Of a DNA stretch of 64,000 bases, positions 8,837-16,191 are shown piece by piece. The stretch is from Heliorestis convoluta (GTDB taxonomy: Bacteria > Bacillota > Desulfitobacteriia > Heliobacteriales > Heliobacteriaceae). A model generated the notes under the pieces. That model was given only the letters and a program-made list of their open reading frames with translations. It was not told the DNA's origin and ran no database searches. The stretch is taken from contig NZ_CP045875.1 of NCBI RefSeq assembly GCF_009649955.1, forward strand, positions 1,903,501 to 1,967,500, given 5' to 3'. Numbering within the stretch: the stretch's first letter is position 1; each line of letters begins with the position of its first letter. The position numbers and the translations under genes are program-made.

Positions 8837-8860
8837 TTTTCGACAACTCATTGTCGAAAA
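8837..8860. promoter_or_regulatory. Perfect 10-bp inverted repeat upstream of the chemoreceptor gene
   Basis: TTTTCGACAA and TTGTCGAAAA are separated by four bases. The repeat is 85 bp upstream of the chemoreceptor start, and on the minus strand its right half is followed by TGTATAAA, a possible -10 region. It is therefore a candidate operator; the regulator is unknown. Confidence 0.4.
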
Positions 8861-9017
8861 TAGTTGAAAAATAGCATTTTATCTCATTATAACTTTATCG
8901 ATAATCAAGATAAAACATTAATGTTTCCCTGCAATGCATTTTTCAAGTTGTTTTGCTATCATATGACACAATAAAGCAGAAAAAGGAAGTGAATCTGCTG
9001 AATCGATGGGAGATTAA

Positions 9018-9066
9018 GAGAACAAAAAAGAAAGGCAGTTCTACTCGTTATAAGTTGAACTGCCTT
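9018..9066 (-). terminator. Intrinsic terminator, repeat copy 1 (for the ferredoxin-type gene)
   Basis: Read on the minus strand, the stem GGCAGTTC/GAACTGCC, extended by flanking AAA/TTT pairs, is followed by TTTCTTTTTTGTTC. It lies just beyond the stop of the minus-strand gene at 9112. The same sequence recurs at 10736-10784 and 13636-13681. Copies 1 and 3 also share about 30 further bases on the gene-proximal side. Confidence 0.85.
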
Positions 9067-9111
9067 TCGATCTCAAAAACCTACACCTAGAACGCTCAAG
9101 GAACTGGGTAG

Positions 9112-9852
9112 TTACATTCTATTGACGATGCGTCCGTCTGTGCCGATCGTAACGATTTGCCAAGGGATAACTTTACCGCTATCACTGAGGGCCTTTTTCA
9201 CGGAGTTTACAATTCCTGCACAACAAGGCACTTCCATTCGCAACACTGTTACGCTCTGAATCTCTTGGGCGCTTAAGATTTCTGTCAGTTTTTCAGCATA
9301 GTCGCCCGCATCTAGTTTTGGGCAACCGATCAAGGTAATTTTGTTTTTCATGAAGTCTTGATGAATGCCAGCATAGGCAAAGGCAGTGCAATCGGCGGCA
9401 ATCAGTAGTTGGCAATTGTCAAAGAAGGGAGCTCTCGGGGATACCAGCTTTAACTGACAAGGCCATTGTCGCAGTTGTGATTCAGTACTGGTGGCCTCTC
9501 CCTGATTTGCCGTAGGCTGAGAGACTTTGTCTGCTTTCATTGGCAATTTTTCGAAAACTCGAGCCTGCGTTCCAGGACAGCCACAGGGGATTGGAGCCTC
9601 GGCGGCTTTTTTTACTTCTGCCTTGCGCTTTTTTACGGCAACTTCATCAAAAGGATCGGCCTTGCGCTCCTCTAAGGTGATAGCATCGGTAGGGCACGCA
9701 GGGAGACAGTTACCGAGGCCGTCGCAGTATGCATCTGAAACAAGTTTCGCTTTTCCATTTATAAGTTTAAGGGCACCTTCCTGGCATGCGGTGGTGCAGA
9801 GCCCACATCCAACACATTTTTCCTCGTTAATCGAGACAACTTTTCGTATCAT
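9112..9852 (-). CDS. 4Fe-4S ferredoxin-type protein with extra C-terminal cysteine domain
   Basis: The 246-residue protein starts with a two-cluster ferredoxin domain. The first motif is CVGCGLCTTAC near residue 13; the second is the less regular CDGLGNCLPACP near 43. A linker carries CGCPGTQ, and the C-terminal half holds DCTAFAYAG, LIGCPKLD and VPCCAG, further potential cluster ligands. It is likely a cytoplasmic electron carrier or redox sensor. Related genes in Clostridia are often next to a Crp/Fnr regulator, as here, where the regulator is transcribed divergently from 9956. That pairing suggests stress- or redox-controlled expression. The exact reaction is unknown. Confidence 0.75.
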   Translation of the reverse strand: MIRKVVSINEEKCVGCGLCTTACQEGALKLINGKAKLVSDAYCDGLGNCLPACPTDAITLEERKADPFDEVAVKKRKAEVKKAAEAPIPCGCPGTQARVFEKLPMKADKVSQPTANQGEATSTESQLRQWPCQLKLVSPRAPFFDNCQLLIAADCTAFAYAGIHQDFMKNKITLIGCPKLDAGDYAEKLTEILSAQEIQSVTVLRMEVPCCAGIVNSVKKALSDSGKVIPWQIVTIGTDGRIVNRM

Positions 9853-9918
9853 CTGTTTTATCCTCCTTCGAATCGCTTGTTATTACATCTACACTATAAT
9901 AAAATTAGGCAAAAAAAT

Positions 9919-9936
9919 CGGTAGCCATAGCTACCG
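9919..9936. promoter_or_regulatory. Palindrome in the divergent ferredoxin/Crp-Fnr intergenic region
   Basis: CGGTAGC and GCTACCG flank a four-base spacer, a perfect 7-bp inverted repeat 20 bp upstream of the Crp/Fnr start. Its place between divergent genes makes it a candidate binding site for that regulator. It does not match the classic TTGAT-N4-ATCAA FNR site, so the assignment is inference. Confidence 0.45.
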
Positions 9937-9955
9937 AAAAGGGAGCAAAGAAGAA

Positions 9956-10678
9956 ATGGGGCAAATCAAAAAGGATGGCCAAAAGGATCTTACAGAAAAG
10001 ACTCGTTTTTTGGCCAAATGCGCTCTCTTTCAAGGGATTGAAACGGTCGTTATCGATGAAATGCTCTTTTGCCTTGACTTGAAGAGCTTTCGCTACAAAA
10101 AGAACGAGACTATTGCCTTAACGGGGGAACCTTTCGAGAGCATTGGTATCTTGATAAAAGGGGAGGCCTTGGTGATTAAGGAAACGGCAGCAGGCCACCG
10201 ATCCATGATGGCCTTACTTCAGCCTGGAGATCTTTTTGGAGAAATGGTTGTATTTTCCAAGAACTCTACCTGGCCAGCCACTGTCATTGCGCAGGAAGAG
10301 AGCGAGGCATGGTTCATTTCTCGGCGAAAGCTGCTCGGTCAATGTGAAAATAGTTGTACTTGGCATCGGACGCTTATCGAAAACATGCTCAGGATCATCT
10401 CTGAAAAGGCCATGATGCTGAATAAAAAAGTAGAATACTTGACGATTAAGAGCATGCGGGGGAAATTGAGTACTTTTTTCTTGGAACAGCATCGAAAAGC
10501 AGGTACTATGACATTTCGCCTGCCTATGAAACGGAATGAGTTGGCTGACTTTCTCAATGTCTCTCGACCATCCATGTCCAGGGAGATGGCTCGCATGCGC
10601 GAGGAAGGCTTGATTGACTTTCATTTGGAGACGGTTCGTATCATCAATGCTGAAGCATTACGTAAGATAGCTGAATAA
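9956..10678 (+). CDS. Crp/Fnr family transcriptional regulator
   Basis: The ATG at 9956 follows a GGGAG site; the frame is open much further upstream but only as antisense of the ferredoxin gene. The 240-residue protein has a cyclic-nucleotide-binding-type beta barrel (residues about 25-140, with GILIKGEALV, LLQPGDLFGEMVVF and STWPATVIA). A C-terminal winged helix follows, whose recognition region is RNELADFLNVSRPSMSREMARMREEGLIDF near 195-225. The barrel lacks the FNR-type N-terminal cysteine cluster, although C26 and some others are present. The effector is unknown. It probably controls the divergent ferredoxin gene, and perhaps genes elsewhere, in response to redox or nitrosative cues. Confidence 0.88.
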   Translation: MGQIKKDGQKDLTEKTRFLAKCALFQGIETVVIDEMLFCLDLKSFRYKKNETIALTGEPFESIGILIKGEALVIKETAAGHRSMMALLQPGDLFGEMVVFSKNSTWPATVIAQEESEAWFISRRKLLGQCENSCTWHRTLIENMLRIISEKAMMLNKKVEYLTIKSMRGKLSTFFLEQHRKAGTMTFRLPMKRNELADFLNVSRPSMSREMARMREEGLIDFHLETVRIINAEALRKIAE

Positions 10679-10735
10679 GTGTTATTGACAAGCAAGGTGA
10701 TAGAAAATACTTCTGCACTCATATAGTTCCTTCAG

Positions 10736-10784
10736 GAGAACAAAAAAGAAAGGCAGTTCTACTCGTTATAAGTTGAACTGCCTT
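10736..10784 (-). terminator. Intrinsic terminator, repeat copy 2 (for the GMC oxidoreductase operon)
   Basis: This copy is identical to copy 1 over 49 bases, including the GGCAGTTC/GAACTGCC stem and the T-rich tail on the minus strand. It is placed between the convergent Crp/Fnr and GMC genes, about 75 bp past the GMC stop. Confidence 0.85.
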
Positions 10785-10857
10785 AGGTCATGGGCATGCT
10801 TAATGTACCAAAAGCGATAGCATTTTCTTCAGAAGAAGCCTCTATTCGTTCCTTATA

Positions 10858-12492
10858 TTACGCTAGAGGACCTTGTCTCATTTTATTTGCTAGATAATCT
10901 GCTGTTCTGGCTGCAATAGCCATAATCGTTTCTGTCGGATTGGACCCACTGGATGTGACAAAGACGCTGCTGTCACAAATAAAAAGATTGGGAATGTCAT
11001 GGCTTTGACAAAATCCATTGACAACAGAGTTTTCAGGATCAATACCCATACGACATGTACCCATAACATGTCCCGTATCTGGAATTACAAAAGCCGGTTT
11101 ACCACCTCTCGCAGACAAGATTTCGTTGGCTTTTTGTATAGCATCCTTAATCAGTCTGTTGTCATTTTCACTGTAACTAAAATGAATCAAAGGCCTAGGT
11201 AGACCGTACTCATCTTTTTCATTGCTCAAAGAAACAGCATTTTCTTCTCGTGGTAACACTTCCCCTACCAGGGACACTTGACCATAAAAATTAAAGTCTA
11301 ACATGACTTCTCGCAATCCCTTGCCCCAATAGCCACCATCGACAGCTAAATTTTTGGCCAGAGCCACGGGTCGATTGCCGTGTGCATTGAGAGAGTAACC
11401 TCTTACAAAGCCTCTCGAAGGATCGCTAGCATAAAAGTCTTGTGTAAAAGCCATAACAGGTGTGCCTTTATAAAGCCTAATTTCTTCGTCAAACTTGGCA
11501 AAAACATCGTGTCCGCTGTGAACCATGAGATTTTTTCCAACCAAGCCACTGCGATTGGCTAGGCCGAAAGGATATTGTGCCGTTGCAGAATTAAGTAAAA
11601 GTCGCGGTGTTTCTATGGCAAAAGCGGAAACAATCACAACCCTGGCTAACTGTCGATAAATCTGCCCATCATGGACAAACTCTACACCTGTTACTTTTCC
11701 TTTTTTGTCTGTAAGAATGCTAGTGACCATGGAGTCGGTCAGAATTTCTGCACCTTGTTGAATTGCTTTAGGGACGTGCTGGATTAGCGTTGAGAATTTG
11801 GCGTTAGGTATACAACCTTCATTGCAAAAACCTCTATTGGTACAAGGGGGCCGTCCATCGAAGGGTGCTGATAGAATGGCCAATGGTGTAACGCTACTGC
11901 GAATCCCTCGTATCTCACAGCCTTCTTGAAAGATCTGCGAATTGGCACTTAGAGGCTCGCGAACAGGGTAAGGATAGGGGCCTTGAAAGGTTCCCCAAGG
12001 AAGAGATTTCGGTCCCGAAACCTTGATGTCATTTTCTATTTTCTGGTAGTAAGGTTCTAAGTCATAATAACTTATGGGCCAATCTTCGGCAACGCCATCG
12101 ATTGTCTTGACACGAAAATCATTCTCATGAAAGCGATAAAATACAGCTGTGAAATGAACAGTTCCTCCGCCAACACCGCGCCCTGAATTGTTGTGGCCAA
12201 ACTTAAGTGCGTCATTGCCATCAGAAAGCCTTGTATCTTGCCAGGCTAAGGAATAGCTATGCAGTTCATCACTGGCAAAGTCTGTTTGAGGATTCCAAAA
12301 AGGTCCTGCTTCAATCCCAACGACCTGAAGTCCTGCTTTGCTTAACTCATAAGCCAACACACCACCGGCTGCACCAACACCAACGATGCAGACATCGACT
12401 TCCTGGTCGCCATATTTTCTACACTTCATATCACTATAACGATGACCGTCGTAATGATCACAGTTATGCTGTAGAGGATCTTTGTTTTCCAT
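10858..12492 (-). CDS. GMC-family FAD oxidoreductase (gluconate/alcohol dehydrogenase-like large subunit)
   Basis: The 544-residue protein carries the FAD-binding Rossmann start VDVCIVGVGAAGGVLAYELS (about 32-52) and GIEAGP. It has the GRGVGGGTVHFTAV segment near 105, a cysteine-rich insert CTNRGFCNEGC near 218, and the C-terminal GMC signature with HVMGTCRMG near 480 and NPTETIMAIAARTADYL near 515. The histidine in the HVMGT motif is the usual catalytic base. It is closest to the large subunits of membrane gluconate 2-dehydrogenase-like enzymes that oxidise sugars or polyols. It lies nine bases after the small-subunit gene, so the two are cotranscribed. No signal peptide is evident, so export would need the partner or another route. 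The substrate is unproven. Confidence 0.87.
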   Translation of the reverse strand: MENKDPLQHNCDHYDGHRYSDMKCRKYGDQEVDVCIVGVGAAGGVLAYELSKAGLQVVGIEAGPFWNPQTDFASDELHSYSLAWQDTRLSDGNDALKFGHNNSGRGVGGGTVHFTAVFYRFHENDFRVKTIDGVAEDWPISYYDLEPYYQKIENDIKVSGPKSLPWGTFQGPYPYPVREPLSANSQIFQEGCEIRGIRSSVTPLAILSAPFDGRPPCTNRGFCNEGCIPNAKFSTLIQHVPKAIQQGAEILTDSMVTSILTDKKGKVTGVEFVHDGQIYRQLARVVIVSAFAIETPRLLLNSATAQYPFGLANRSGLVGKNLMVHSGHDVFAKFDEEIRLYKGTPVMAFTQDFYASDPSRGFVRGYSLNAHGNRPVALAKNLAVDGGYWGKGLREVMLDFNFYGQVSLVGEVLPREENAVSLSNEKDEYGLPRPLIHFSYSENDNRLIKDAIQKANEILSARGGKPAFVIPDTGHVMGTCRMGIDPENSVVNGFCQSHDIPNLFICDSSVFVTSSGSNPTETIMAIAARTADYLANKMRQGPLA

Positions 12493-12501
12493 GGAGTCCT
12501 C

Positions 12502-13110
12502 CTACTTTTTCGCAGCGCCTGGCCTTCTCGGTTCCCAGGGGTCTGTCCAACCAAGCTCAATTCGATAATATCCTCTCGGATAGGCAGGACCGCCATAACC
12601 AATTTCAGACCAAACGGTAGGATGAGAATAATAGGCACCAATCATCATATCTAAGAGCTTGTCAAAAAGATCTTGCTGCGGTATGGTGGCCCATTCGGGA
12701 ATCAAAGGTGCGCTTCCTAGCTGTAGGGCAGCAAGAATTTCAAATTGTTCTGAGATTTCGGCTGAAATAAAAGTTTTACCATACTTTGTTTGTGTCGCTT
12801 TGTCGATAGCTTTTACGCCTTCTCGGATTAAAACTTTTTCTTCAGGCGTCGTTGATTTCCGTTGATTTTCCCCAATATTGCTCTTAAGCCTTTGATCTAC
12901 ATAATAGAGAATCCAGTCAATGATATCATCACGATTGTCATAACAAAGATGCTTGGCAATGAGCCGGAGCATCTTTACTTCTTTTTCTTCTAATAATTGT
13001 GGCTCCGGAAAAGGACCAAGCCTTTTGAGTACGATTTCTTTCGTATGGTCATCCCATTCATTGATTAAGGAAAGAACATCATAATTGGGATAATGGCTAT
13101 AATGAGCCAT
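12502..13110 (-). CDS. Gluconate 2-dehydrogenase subunit 3 family protein
   Basis: The 202-residue protein matches the small subunit that accompanies GMC dehydrogenases. Its N-terminal half is helical, with EEKEVKMLRLIAKHL; its end contains MMIGAYYSHPTVWSEIGYGGPAYPRGYYRIELG, a hallmark of the family. In characterised enzymes this subunit helps maturation and membrane delivery of the FAD subunit. The usual Tat signal is absent here. The gene directly follows the small membrane protein gene with no gap and is followed nine bases later by the GMC subunit, so the three form one operon. Confidence 0.82.
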   Translation of the reverse strand: MAHYSHYPNYDVLSLINEWDDHTKEIVLKRLGPFPEPQLLEEKEVKMLRLIAKHLCYDNRDDIIDWILYYVDQRLKSNIGENQRKSTTPEEKVLIREGVKAIDKATQTKYGKTFISAEISEQFEILAALQLGSAPLIPEWATIPQQDLFDKLLDMMIGAYYSHPTVWSEIGYGGPAYPRGYYRIELGWTDPWEPRRPGAAKK

Positions 13111-13503
13111 TTACAAACCATCTCCCTGTAAAAGTCTTAACAAATCAAGAGTGGCGACCGTTGCAACGATCAAAGGTAATACCACAGGGGGACCAACCAT
13201 GTGATTCATCAGGTTTTGACCACCTACTCTTTTTCCCACACCTACAAAGTGTAGATAAGCACCCCAGAGATGAGTAAGTATCACAAAAAGAAGAACAAAG
13301 AACAAGGTAGATAACACCCAGGGTGCCTCGTAAAACTCTGCAATCTGCAAAGTCACAGTTAGTATGATTAGACCTATCACCGGAACCCAGAGACTCCAAT
13401 GATAGAAATTTTGGCGATAATGAAAGAGGTAAGTAGCCAGAGTCCAAAGCACCCATTTAAATGGATGCAAGATGTTTTGCAATAGCTCGTATAGCATATC
13501 CAT
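13111..13503 (-). CDS. Small four-helix membrane protein, first gene of the GMC operon
   Basis: This 130-residue protein shows about four hydrophobic helices, near residues 14-28, 37-55, 61-80 and 102-122. It has histidines at the membrane surface (residues 13, 28, 35, 78, 84 and 96). I do not recognise its family. In well-known gluconate dehydrogenases the third subunit is a multiheme cytochrome c, but no CXXCH motif is present here. It may anchor the enzyme and pass electrons to quinone, possibly through bound heme; that is inference from operon position only. A G-rich ribosome binding site precedes the ATG. Confidence 0.7.
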   Translation of the reverse strand: MDMLYELLQNILHPFKWVLWTLATYLFHYRQNFYHWSLWVPVIGLIILTVTLQIAEFYEAPWVLSTLFFVLLFVILTHLWGAYLHFVGVGKRVGGQNLMNHMVGPPVVLPLIVATVATLDLLRLLQGDGL

Positions 13504-13635
13504 GCAACTTTTTATCCCCCTATAGACTTTAACAAGATCTTTATTTGCTCCTCTAATCTATATCTCTGTTAGCTTGTACTGCTTGAAGTTCTACTAAACA
13601 TCTTCTTTTACTTACTATCTTACTCTACCGACAGA

Positions 13636-13681
13636 AGAACAAAAAAGAAAGGCAGTTCTACTCGTTATAAGTTGAACTGCC
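13636..13681 (-). terminator. Intrinsic terminator, repeat copy 3 (for rubrerythrin)
   Basis: This third copy is identical over 46 bases to the other two and shares an extra diverged tail with copy 1 (TTCGATCT, then an A-run, then CCTA). On the minus strand its stem and T-rich tail follow the rubrerythrin stop by about 50 bp. Confidence 0.85.
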
Positions 13682-13729
13682 ATTTCGATCTAAAAAACCT
13701 AGATCTAGAGCGGCCCATTCCTGAGGGGC

Positions 13730-14320
13730 CTATTCCTGAGCAAATGATTCGGAAAAGGGCATGAAGAATCCTTGTGGATGGTCACATACATTACAGATCT
13801 TTGGCGCTGCTTTGCCTACATGAATATTACCACATACAGTACACATCCAGGCAATTTCCTCTTCCTTCCTGAATATGGAGCCATTCTCTATTTCATCAGC
13901 CAGTCTTCCAAATCTATCGGCATGCGTTTTTTCAACCGCTGCTATGCCCTCAAAAACATGCCCAATTTCTGCAAAACCTTCTTCTCTTGCTATCTTACCA
14001 AAACTCTTATATACTTCATCCCATTCTTCTAGCTCATTATGCTGCGCGGCCCTCAGAGCTTTAACAGTGTCATCATACAAATCAACTGGAAAAGCGCCTG
14101 AAATGCTGATATTATCACCGGCAAAATCTTTCAACTTTTGATAGAATACTTTGCCATGAGCCCTCTCTTGGTCTGCTGTATAATCAAATATAGCCGCGAC
14201 TACATGAAATCCTTCTTTTTTAGCAGCCGATGAAGCAATGTTATAACGACCCCTGGCCTGACTCTCTCCCGCGAAGGCCTTCATTAAATTTTCATATGTC
14301 TTACTTTCTTTTAACTTCAT
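13730..14320 (-). CDS. Rubrerythrin
   Basis: The 196-residue protein has the classic two-domain form. A ferritin-like diiron domain (residues about 1-145) carries the ligands in FAGESQARGRY, DQERAHGK, NELEEWDEVY and AAVEKTHADRF. A C-terminal rubredoxin-like domain has CTVCGNIHVG and CNVCDHPQGFF. Rubrerythrin reduces hydrogen peroxide to water in anaerobes, taking electrons from rubredoxin or ferredoxin pathways, and acts in the cytoplasm. The gene is single with its own terminator. No obvious PerR-type box was found upstream. Confidence 0.95.
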   Translation of the reverse strand: MKLKESKTYENLMKAFAGESQARGRYNIASSAAKKEGFHVVAAIFDYTADQERAHGKVFYQKLKDFAGDNISISGAFPVDLYDDTVKALRAAQHNELEEWDEVYKSFGKIAREEGFAEIGHVFEGIAAVEKTHADRFGRLADEIENGSIFRKEEEIAWMCTVCGNIHVGKAAPKICNVCDHPQGFFMPFSESFAQE

Positions 14321-14450
14321 ATGCAGCTCTCCTTATTTATTGTAGAATCCTTTTGGGTGCTCTTGTTGCCCCTTGTTAGGGTATCACCTCTATGATTTGC
14401 GTGATCTGAGTTATAGAATCATCGTAAATAGTTTAGCCAATGGAAAAGAA

Positions 14451-14481
14451 AATAATCCCAGCCGATCTGGGATTATTTTTT
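14451..14481. terminator. Orphan intrinsic terminator hairpin
   Basis: AATAATCCCA at 14451-14460 pairs with TGGGATTATT at 14468-14477 and is followed by a T-run; A-rich sequence precedes it, so it can work both ways. No gene ends nearby on either strand, since rubrerythrin starts to the left and the 57-residue gene starts to the right. It may end a short RNA or attenuate the downstream gene. Confidence 0.7.
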
Positions 14482-14535
14482 ACATGGTAAGGTTTTGTGA
14501 CAGTTTTGGGCATCTTAATCGCAGAGGTGATTATA

Positions 14536-14709
14536 ATGACCGATCAAAAAAGGCCTCAAATCGTTGCCGGGCCCGATGGCGATGCCTTAGAAGCTACGCT
14601 AGACGCTCAAACAGCCATTTCGTGGGATAAGCAGAAAGGTTGGTATGATTTAGCTGCACAAATTGCCAAAAACGATCGTGATGAGGAAGATGTCGACGAT
14701 AACAGATAA
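14536..14709 (+). CDS. Small acidic hypothetical protein (57 aa)
   Basis: The ATG at 14536 is preceded by AGAGGTGA with five bases between, a strong ribosome binding site. The product has 57 residues, begins MTDQKRPQIVAGPDGD and ends in a very acidic tail (NDRDEEDVDDNR). I do not recognise a family, and no membrane or signal segment is present. A terminator hairpin at 14451-14481 lies in front of it and another at 14764-14792 behind it, so it is a stand-alone unit that may be attenuated. The good start signal and closing terminator support a real gene. Confidence 0.65.
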   Translation: MTDQKRPQIVAGPDGDALEATLDAQTAISWDKQKGWYDLAAQIAKNDRDEEDVDDNR

Positions 14710-14763
14710 ATGAAAAGCATGATTAGCCTCGCAGTAATCGCTGGTAATATCTCAATCAATAGG

Positions 14764-14792
14764 AAGCTCACCTTAATCGGTGGGCTTTTTTG
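14764..14792 (+). terminator. Intrinsic terminator after the 57-aa gene
   Basis: AAGCTCACC and GGTGGGCTT form a nine-pair stem with one G-U pair and a six-base loop, followed by T6. Confidence 0.8.
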
Positions 14793-14875
14793 CTATTTAT
14801 CCACAGGTTTTCTATGAATGCCGACAATGTTATGACTGTGAAGTAACTGTTTCAATAAATAAGCCTCATGAAATA

Positions 14876-14904
14876 TTGACACTTAAACTTTGTTTTGATA
14901 AAAT
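14876..14904 (+). promoter_or_regulatory. Sigma-A type promoter of the CarD-like gene
   Basis: TTGACA at 14876 is spaced 17 bp from TAAAAT at 14899. The CarD-like ATG is about 60 bp downstream. A second TATAAT at 14929-14934 has no matching -35 hexamer. Confidence 0.75.
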
Positions 14905-14962
14905 TATTTTTTTAATAAAATTCTGTGGTATAATATACATAAGAATATGAGGAGGTGGCTTC

Positions 14963-15442
14963 ATGTTTCAAATCGGCGAAAAAATCTTGTATCCCATGTA
15001 TGGTGCATGTGTTGTCCATGCTATTGAAGAAAAAGAAGTTCTTGGGAAAAGTCAATCTTATTATATCGTAAATATCCAGCATAATAACATGCAAGTGATG
15101 TTCCCTTGTAATAACGCTAAGAAGTTGGGGATACGGCCCGTTGTTGATCAAACCGTTTTGGATAACGTACTCAATACACTTCACGATGGAGAAACAGATG
15201 TAACCATCAAGGGAACTCACAGAAACCGACATTATTTAAACAAAATGAAAAGTGGTAACATCTATGAAGGAGCAGAAGTCATCCGTGACTTAGTTCGATT
15301 AAATAATAATAAAAAACTTGGTTTTTCAGATAAAAATATGCTAGATAAGGCACGTGAAATTTTAACGAGTGAAGTTCAGTTAGTAAAAGGTATCACTCAT
15401 CAAAAAGCATCAGAATTGCTAAATAAGGTTGTTAACATTTAG
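14963..15442 (+). CDS. CarD family transcriptional regulator
   Basis: The 159-residue protein begins with the RNA-polymerase-interacting Tudor-like domain (MFQIGEKILYPMYGACVVHAIEE, residues about 1-60). A helical C-terminal part contains LVRLNNNKKLGFSDKNMLDKAREILTSEV, as in CdnL/CarD proteins. Such proteins bind the polymerase beta subunit and stabilise open complexes at promoters. An AGGAGGTGG site precedes the ATG, and a near-consensus promoter lies upstream, so it is probably well expressed. It is a single gene. The family match is clear, while its targets cannot be inferred. Confidence 0.9.
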   Translation: MFQIGEKILYPMYGACVVHAIEEKEVLGKSQSYYIVNIQHNNMQVMFPCNNAKKLGIRPVVDQTVLDNVLNTLHDGETDVTIKGTHRNRHYLNKMKSGNIYEGAEVIRDLVRLNNNKKLGFSDKNMLDKAREILTSEVQLVKGITHQKASELLNKVVNI

Positions 15443-15488
15443 ACTAAAAAAGGTCAGATCAAAAAAAGAAAATTGTATAAAAATACAG

Positions 15489-15532
15489 AGAAGCCGTCTC
15501 CTGTTAGAAAAACTAGACAGAAGACGGCTTCT
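15489..15532. terminator. Long hairpin between convergent CarD-like and DUF2642-like genes
   Basis: AGAAGCCGTCT pairs with AGACGGCTTCT; after one mismatch CTGT pairs with ACAG, making a stem of about 15 pairs around a 12-nt loop. T-richness after the stem is better on the minus strand (CTCTGTATTTTTAT), so it may end the DUF2642-like gene as well as the CarD gene. Confidence 0.65.
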
Positions 15533-15573
15533 TCAACGTAATAGTTCACTCTATTTGGGTAAATTTAAAAAGC

Positions 15574-15840
15574 TCAATTATCTACCGGCATAACCCAAAT
15601 AATTTCACGCATACGAACAAAGAAGGTAGAATCACGATCTTGAACAACAACATGGTCAGGCTTTACTTCAACAAGATTCCCGCTCACAGTCCCTCGGGGA
15701 GTTTCAACAATCACCCTTTTTGAAGTTAGGCTACGCAAAGCTCCATAAACATAAGGCTCTACGAATTCAACTTGCGTAGGTCTCTTTGTTGCCATTTGAG
15801 GTGCCATCGGTGGATATGGCCCATTCCCATTATCATACAT
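15574..15840 (-). CDS. DUF2642-like small protein (spore-coat/YuzF type)
   Basis: The 88-residue protein has a Pro/Gly-rich start (YDNGNGPYPPMAPQM). A small beta domain follows, with the LRSLTSKRVIVETPRGTVSG stretch near residue 37 and DHVVVQDRDSTFFVRMREIIWVMP at the end. This Sm-like strand pattern is seen in DUF2642/YuzF proteins, which include spore coat proteins of Bacillus. The molecular role is unknown. It is a single gene with an AAGGAAG-type site upstream. The family assignment rests on pattern only. Confidence 0.65.
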   Translation of the reverse strand: MYDNGNGPYPPMAPQMATKRPTQVEFVEPYVYGALRSLTSKRVIVETPRGTVSGNLVEVKPDHVVVQDRDSTFFVRMREIIWVMPVDN

Positions 15841-16191
15841 TTGCTTCCTTCCTTTCCCGAAAAATAAATTTTTTTACGTGATTTTTTACATCTCATAGTA
15901 TGACAACCTACAATAATGGGTGCTTGATTCTATCCGCTGAAGATCGAGTACAGGGCAGGCACATTCTGCGTCACTTATGAATCGCAAACAACATATCCTA
16001 TCAACGTAGATTCTCATCTACATTTAAGCTATAATCTTCTTAAGCCCACTACAGATCCAGTAGCACCAATAAAGCAACGAAACCTAAGAATAATAATGGA
16101 CGAGCCAAAATAAAAAAATAAAAAAGCCCTTCGACAATCAACAAATTGTCAAAGGACTCGTTTTATTTTCCGTTCAGTATCTACCGAAATC
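15841..16191. other. Gene-free stretch before rpmB
   Basis: The 351 bp between the starts of the DUF2642-like gene and the end of rpmB hold the rpmB terminator near 16125-16173 and, presumably, the promoter of the DUF2642-like gene. No coding frame with a ribosome binding site was seen. Confidence 0.45.
16125..16173 (-). terminator. Intrinsic terminator of rpmB
   Basis: On the minus strand GACAAT/ATTGTC and the flanking AGTCCTTT/GAAGGGCT pairs form a stem with a six-base loop. The stem is followed by TTTTTTATTTTTTTA, directly after the rpmB stop. Confidence 0.8.

Larger units (their letters stand above)
8753..9111. other. AT-rich intergenic region with an inverted repeat and a terminator
   Basis: This 359-bp gap lies upstream of the chemoreceptor gene and downstream of the ferredoxin gene, both on the minus strand. 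It holds the perfect inverted repeat 8837-8860 and terminator copy 1 at 9018-9066. The segment 8880-9000 is AT-rich and shows no convincing coding frame. Confidence 0.5.

Noticed and set aside
9527-9955. Upstream extension of the Crp/Fnr reading frame by 143 codons
   Set aside because: It lies antisense to the ferredoxin-type gene and has no domain similarity; the ATG at 9956 has a ribosome binding site and gives the family's normal length.
12207-12620. Plus-strand open frame opposite the GMC and small-subunit genes
   Set aside because: It has odd composition and no start site, and lies antisense to two well-supported genes.
9018-13681. Three repeats considered as a CRISPR array or insertion sequence ends
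   Set aside because: They are 1.7 and 2.9 kb apart with ordinary genes between, and each has terminator architecture; no transposase or cas gene is present.
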